Source: Haloechinothrix aidingensis
GTDB taxonomy: Bacteria; Actinomycetota; Actinomycetes; Mycobacteriales; Pseudonocardiaceae
DNA: 64,000 nucleotides
Direction: 5' to 3'
Assembly (NCBI RefSeq): GCF_013450155.1
Contig: NZ_JACCKD010000003.1
Span: 496,001 to 560,000, forward strand
The position numbers were made by a program, and so were the translations under genes. Numbering within the stretch: the first letter of the stretch is position 1; each line of letters starts with the position of its first letter. Positions 63,085 to 64,000 of the stretch are shown piece by piece. The notes below the pieces were generated by a model that was not told the origin of the DNA, ran no database searches, and saw only the letters and a program-made list of their open reading frames with translations.

Positions 63085-64000
63085 GTGCCACCTGCTCGAC
63101 TTCGCGGCCGAGCCGGTCGGGTGCCGGCGCTCGCCGTCGCCGCCGCGACGCTACTGGCTGGATGCGTCCCCGGACCGTCCGAGCGGCCCGCGGTCATCGC
63201 CCAGGACGATCCGGTGACCGGGGACTCGGACGAGATCGAGGACGAGGTGCCCTTGCCCACGCTCGAGCGGCCCGAACATCCCGGCGTCTCGTGGCAGGAC
63301 TGCGAGGGAGATGCTCGCGACCGCATCGACGAGCAGGACGTGCCCGGATCGATGCGCGTCGACTGCGCGATGGTCAGCAGCGTGCTCGACCCACCGGGAC
63401 TCCCGGACCGCGGCATGATCCGGCTGTCCCTGACCAGGATCGGCAACGGGGATATTCCGTTGCTCGTCGTCAACGACGTCGGCGGCCTGCCCGGTGGGGT
63501 GTACGCGGCTCGGCTGGCCGGTCAGCTGCCCGAGGAGATGCTCGAGACGTTCTCGCTCGTCGGCGTCGATCGCCGGTACACCGGCAGGTCCAACCCCAAC
63601 GAATGCATCGAACCGGATACCAGGGAGCGGATGCTGGGGTTCGACCCGGCGGCCGAGGATCTCAAACCGCTGATCGACACGGCCGGTAGCGCCGGCCAGC
63701 AGTGCACCATCGAGCTCGGCAACGAGCAGGGCGCCCTGGACTCCTGGCGCAGCGCAGGTGACCTGGAACACATCCGGGAGCAGCTCGGGATGTCCCGGCT
63801 GCACGCGATCGGCCGTGGCGACGGATCCCAGGTGCTCGACCTCTACGCGCAGCGCTACCCGGACACCGTTGGCCGGTTCATCGTCGACGGGATCCCCGAC
63901 CCCGCCGACGACCACGCCGCCAAGCTAGAAGGGATCGCCGAGGGGACGCAGGACGCGTTCGAGGCCTTCGCCGCGGACTGTTCGCGCAACGACTGCCCAC
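63085..64000 (+). CDS. Lipoprotein of alpha/beta-hydrolase peptidase type (cut by window edge)
   Basis: The frame is open from a GTG at 63085 to the right edge, about 305 codons. The upstream in-frame stop at 63067 leaves no earlier start. A lipoprotein signal (basic residues, ALAVAAATLLAG, lipobox LAGC) is followed by an acidic linker, then a TAP/alpha-beta-hydrolase-like domain with IPLLVVNDVGGLPGGVYAA and VDRRYTGRSNPNECIE. The expected nucleophile elbow is IGRGDGSQVLDLYAQRYPD: no Ser in the G-x-S-x-G position. It resembles Rv2672 next to Rv2671. Confidence 0.75.
   Translation, partial: MPPARLRGRAGRVPALAVAAATLLAGCVPGPSERPAVIAQDDPVTGDSDEIEDEVPLPTLERPEHPGVSWQDCEGDARDRIDEQDVPGSMRVDCAMVSSVLDPPGLPDRGMIRLSLTRIGNGDIPLLVVNDVGGLPGGVYAARLAGQLPEEMLETFSLVGVDRRYTGRSNPNECIEPDTRERMLGFDPAAEDLKPLIDTAGSAGQQCTIELGNEQGALDSWRSAGDLEHIREQLGMSRLHAIGRGDGSQVLDLYAQRYPDTVGRFIVDGIPDPADDHAAKLEGIAEGTQDAFEAFAADCSRNDCP

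Overview
The window is GC-rich actinobacterial chromosome. A mycobacterium-type core order (compare M. tuberculosis Rv2572c to Rv2614c and Rv2670c to Rv2672), PIM lipid genes, an SsgA-family sporulation/division gene and a bifunctional Rel all point to a spore-forming, mycelial actinomycete, most likely of the Pseudonocardiaceae. The family assignment is inference. No insertion sequence, phage, CRISPR array or rRNA is visible.

Layout. 0-5.6 kb: a secreted beta-propeller protein cut by the left edge, an APH-fold kinase, a DUF309 protein and aspS. 5.8-16.3 kb: a stand-alone DUF4062-like protein, an Rv2578c-type radical SAM protein interrupted by an intein and preceded by a perfect SOS box, a DUF3592 membrane protein, a YibE/F transporter, an AraC regulator, a mycothiol-isomerase-like protein, a CYTH protein, an MBL hydrolase, a membrane-anchored cyclophilin and an enoyl-CoA hydratase-like protein. 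16.3-27.4 kb: rel, secF-secD, yajC, ruvB-ruvA-ruvC (SOS box upstream), DUF4262, yebC and pdxT. 27.6-30.3 kb: azlD-azlC with a divergent XRE/cupin regulator, then pdxS. 30.5-38.6 kb: an EF-G2-like GTPase, a LemA-like protein, pimA-patA-pgsA, a MarR/YceI pair with two palindromic operators, an O-methyltransferase and a HIT protein, followed by thrS.

40.8-54.2 kb is an accessory surface-polysaccharide locus: a Wzx-like flippase, a Wzz-like protein with a degenerate kinase P-loop, a CDP-alcohol phosphotransferase with a TagD-like cytidylyltransferase, a secreted beta-helix protein, a second secreted beta-propeller (paralogue of the left-edge gene), two glycosyltransferases, a Wzy/ligase-like protein and a WcaJ-type initiating transferase. 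Together these look like a Wzx/Wzy-type exopolysaccharide pathway with a possible phospho-alcohol modification. It is the best candidate for an undescribed system here.

54.7-64 kb: tRNA-Gly, tRNA-Cys and tRNA-Val on the minus strand, an SsgA-family gene, a plus-strand tRNA-Val, an S9 peptidase, an ornithine aminotransferase, zapE, an Rv2671-type reductase, a family III CoA-transferase and a lipoprotein of alpha/beta-hydrolase type cut by the right edge.

Convergent gene ends carry unusually long inverted repeats, several of which include the stop codons. One 55-bp palindromic family occurs three times.
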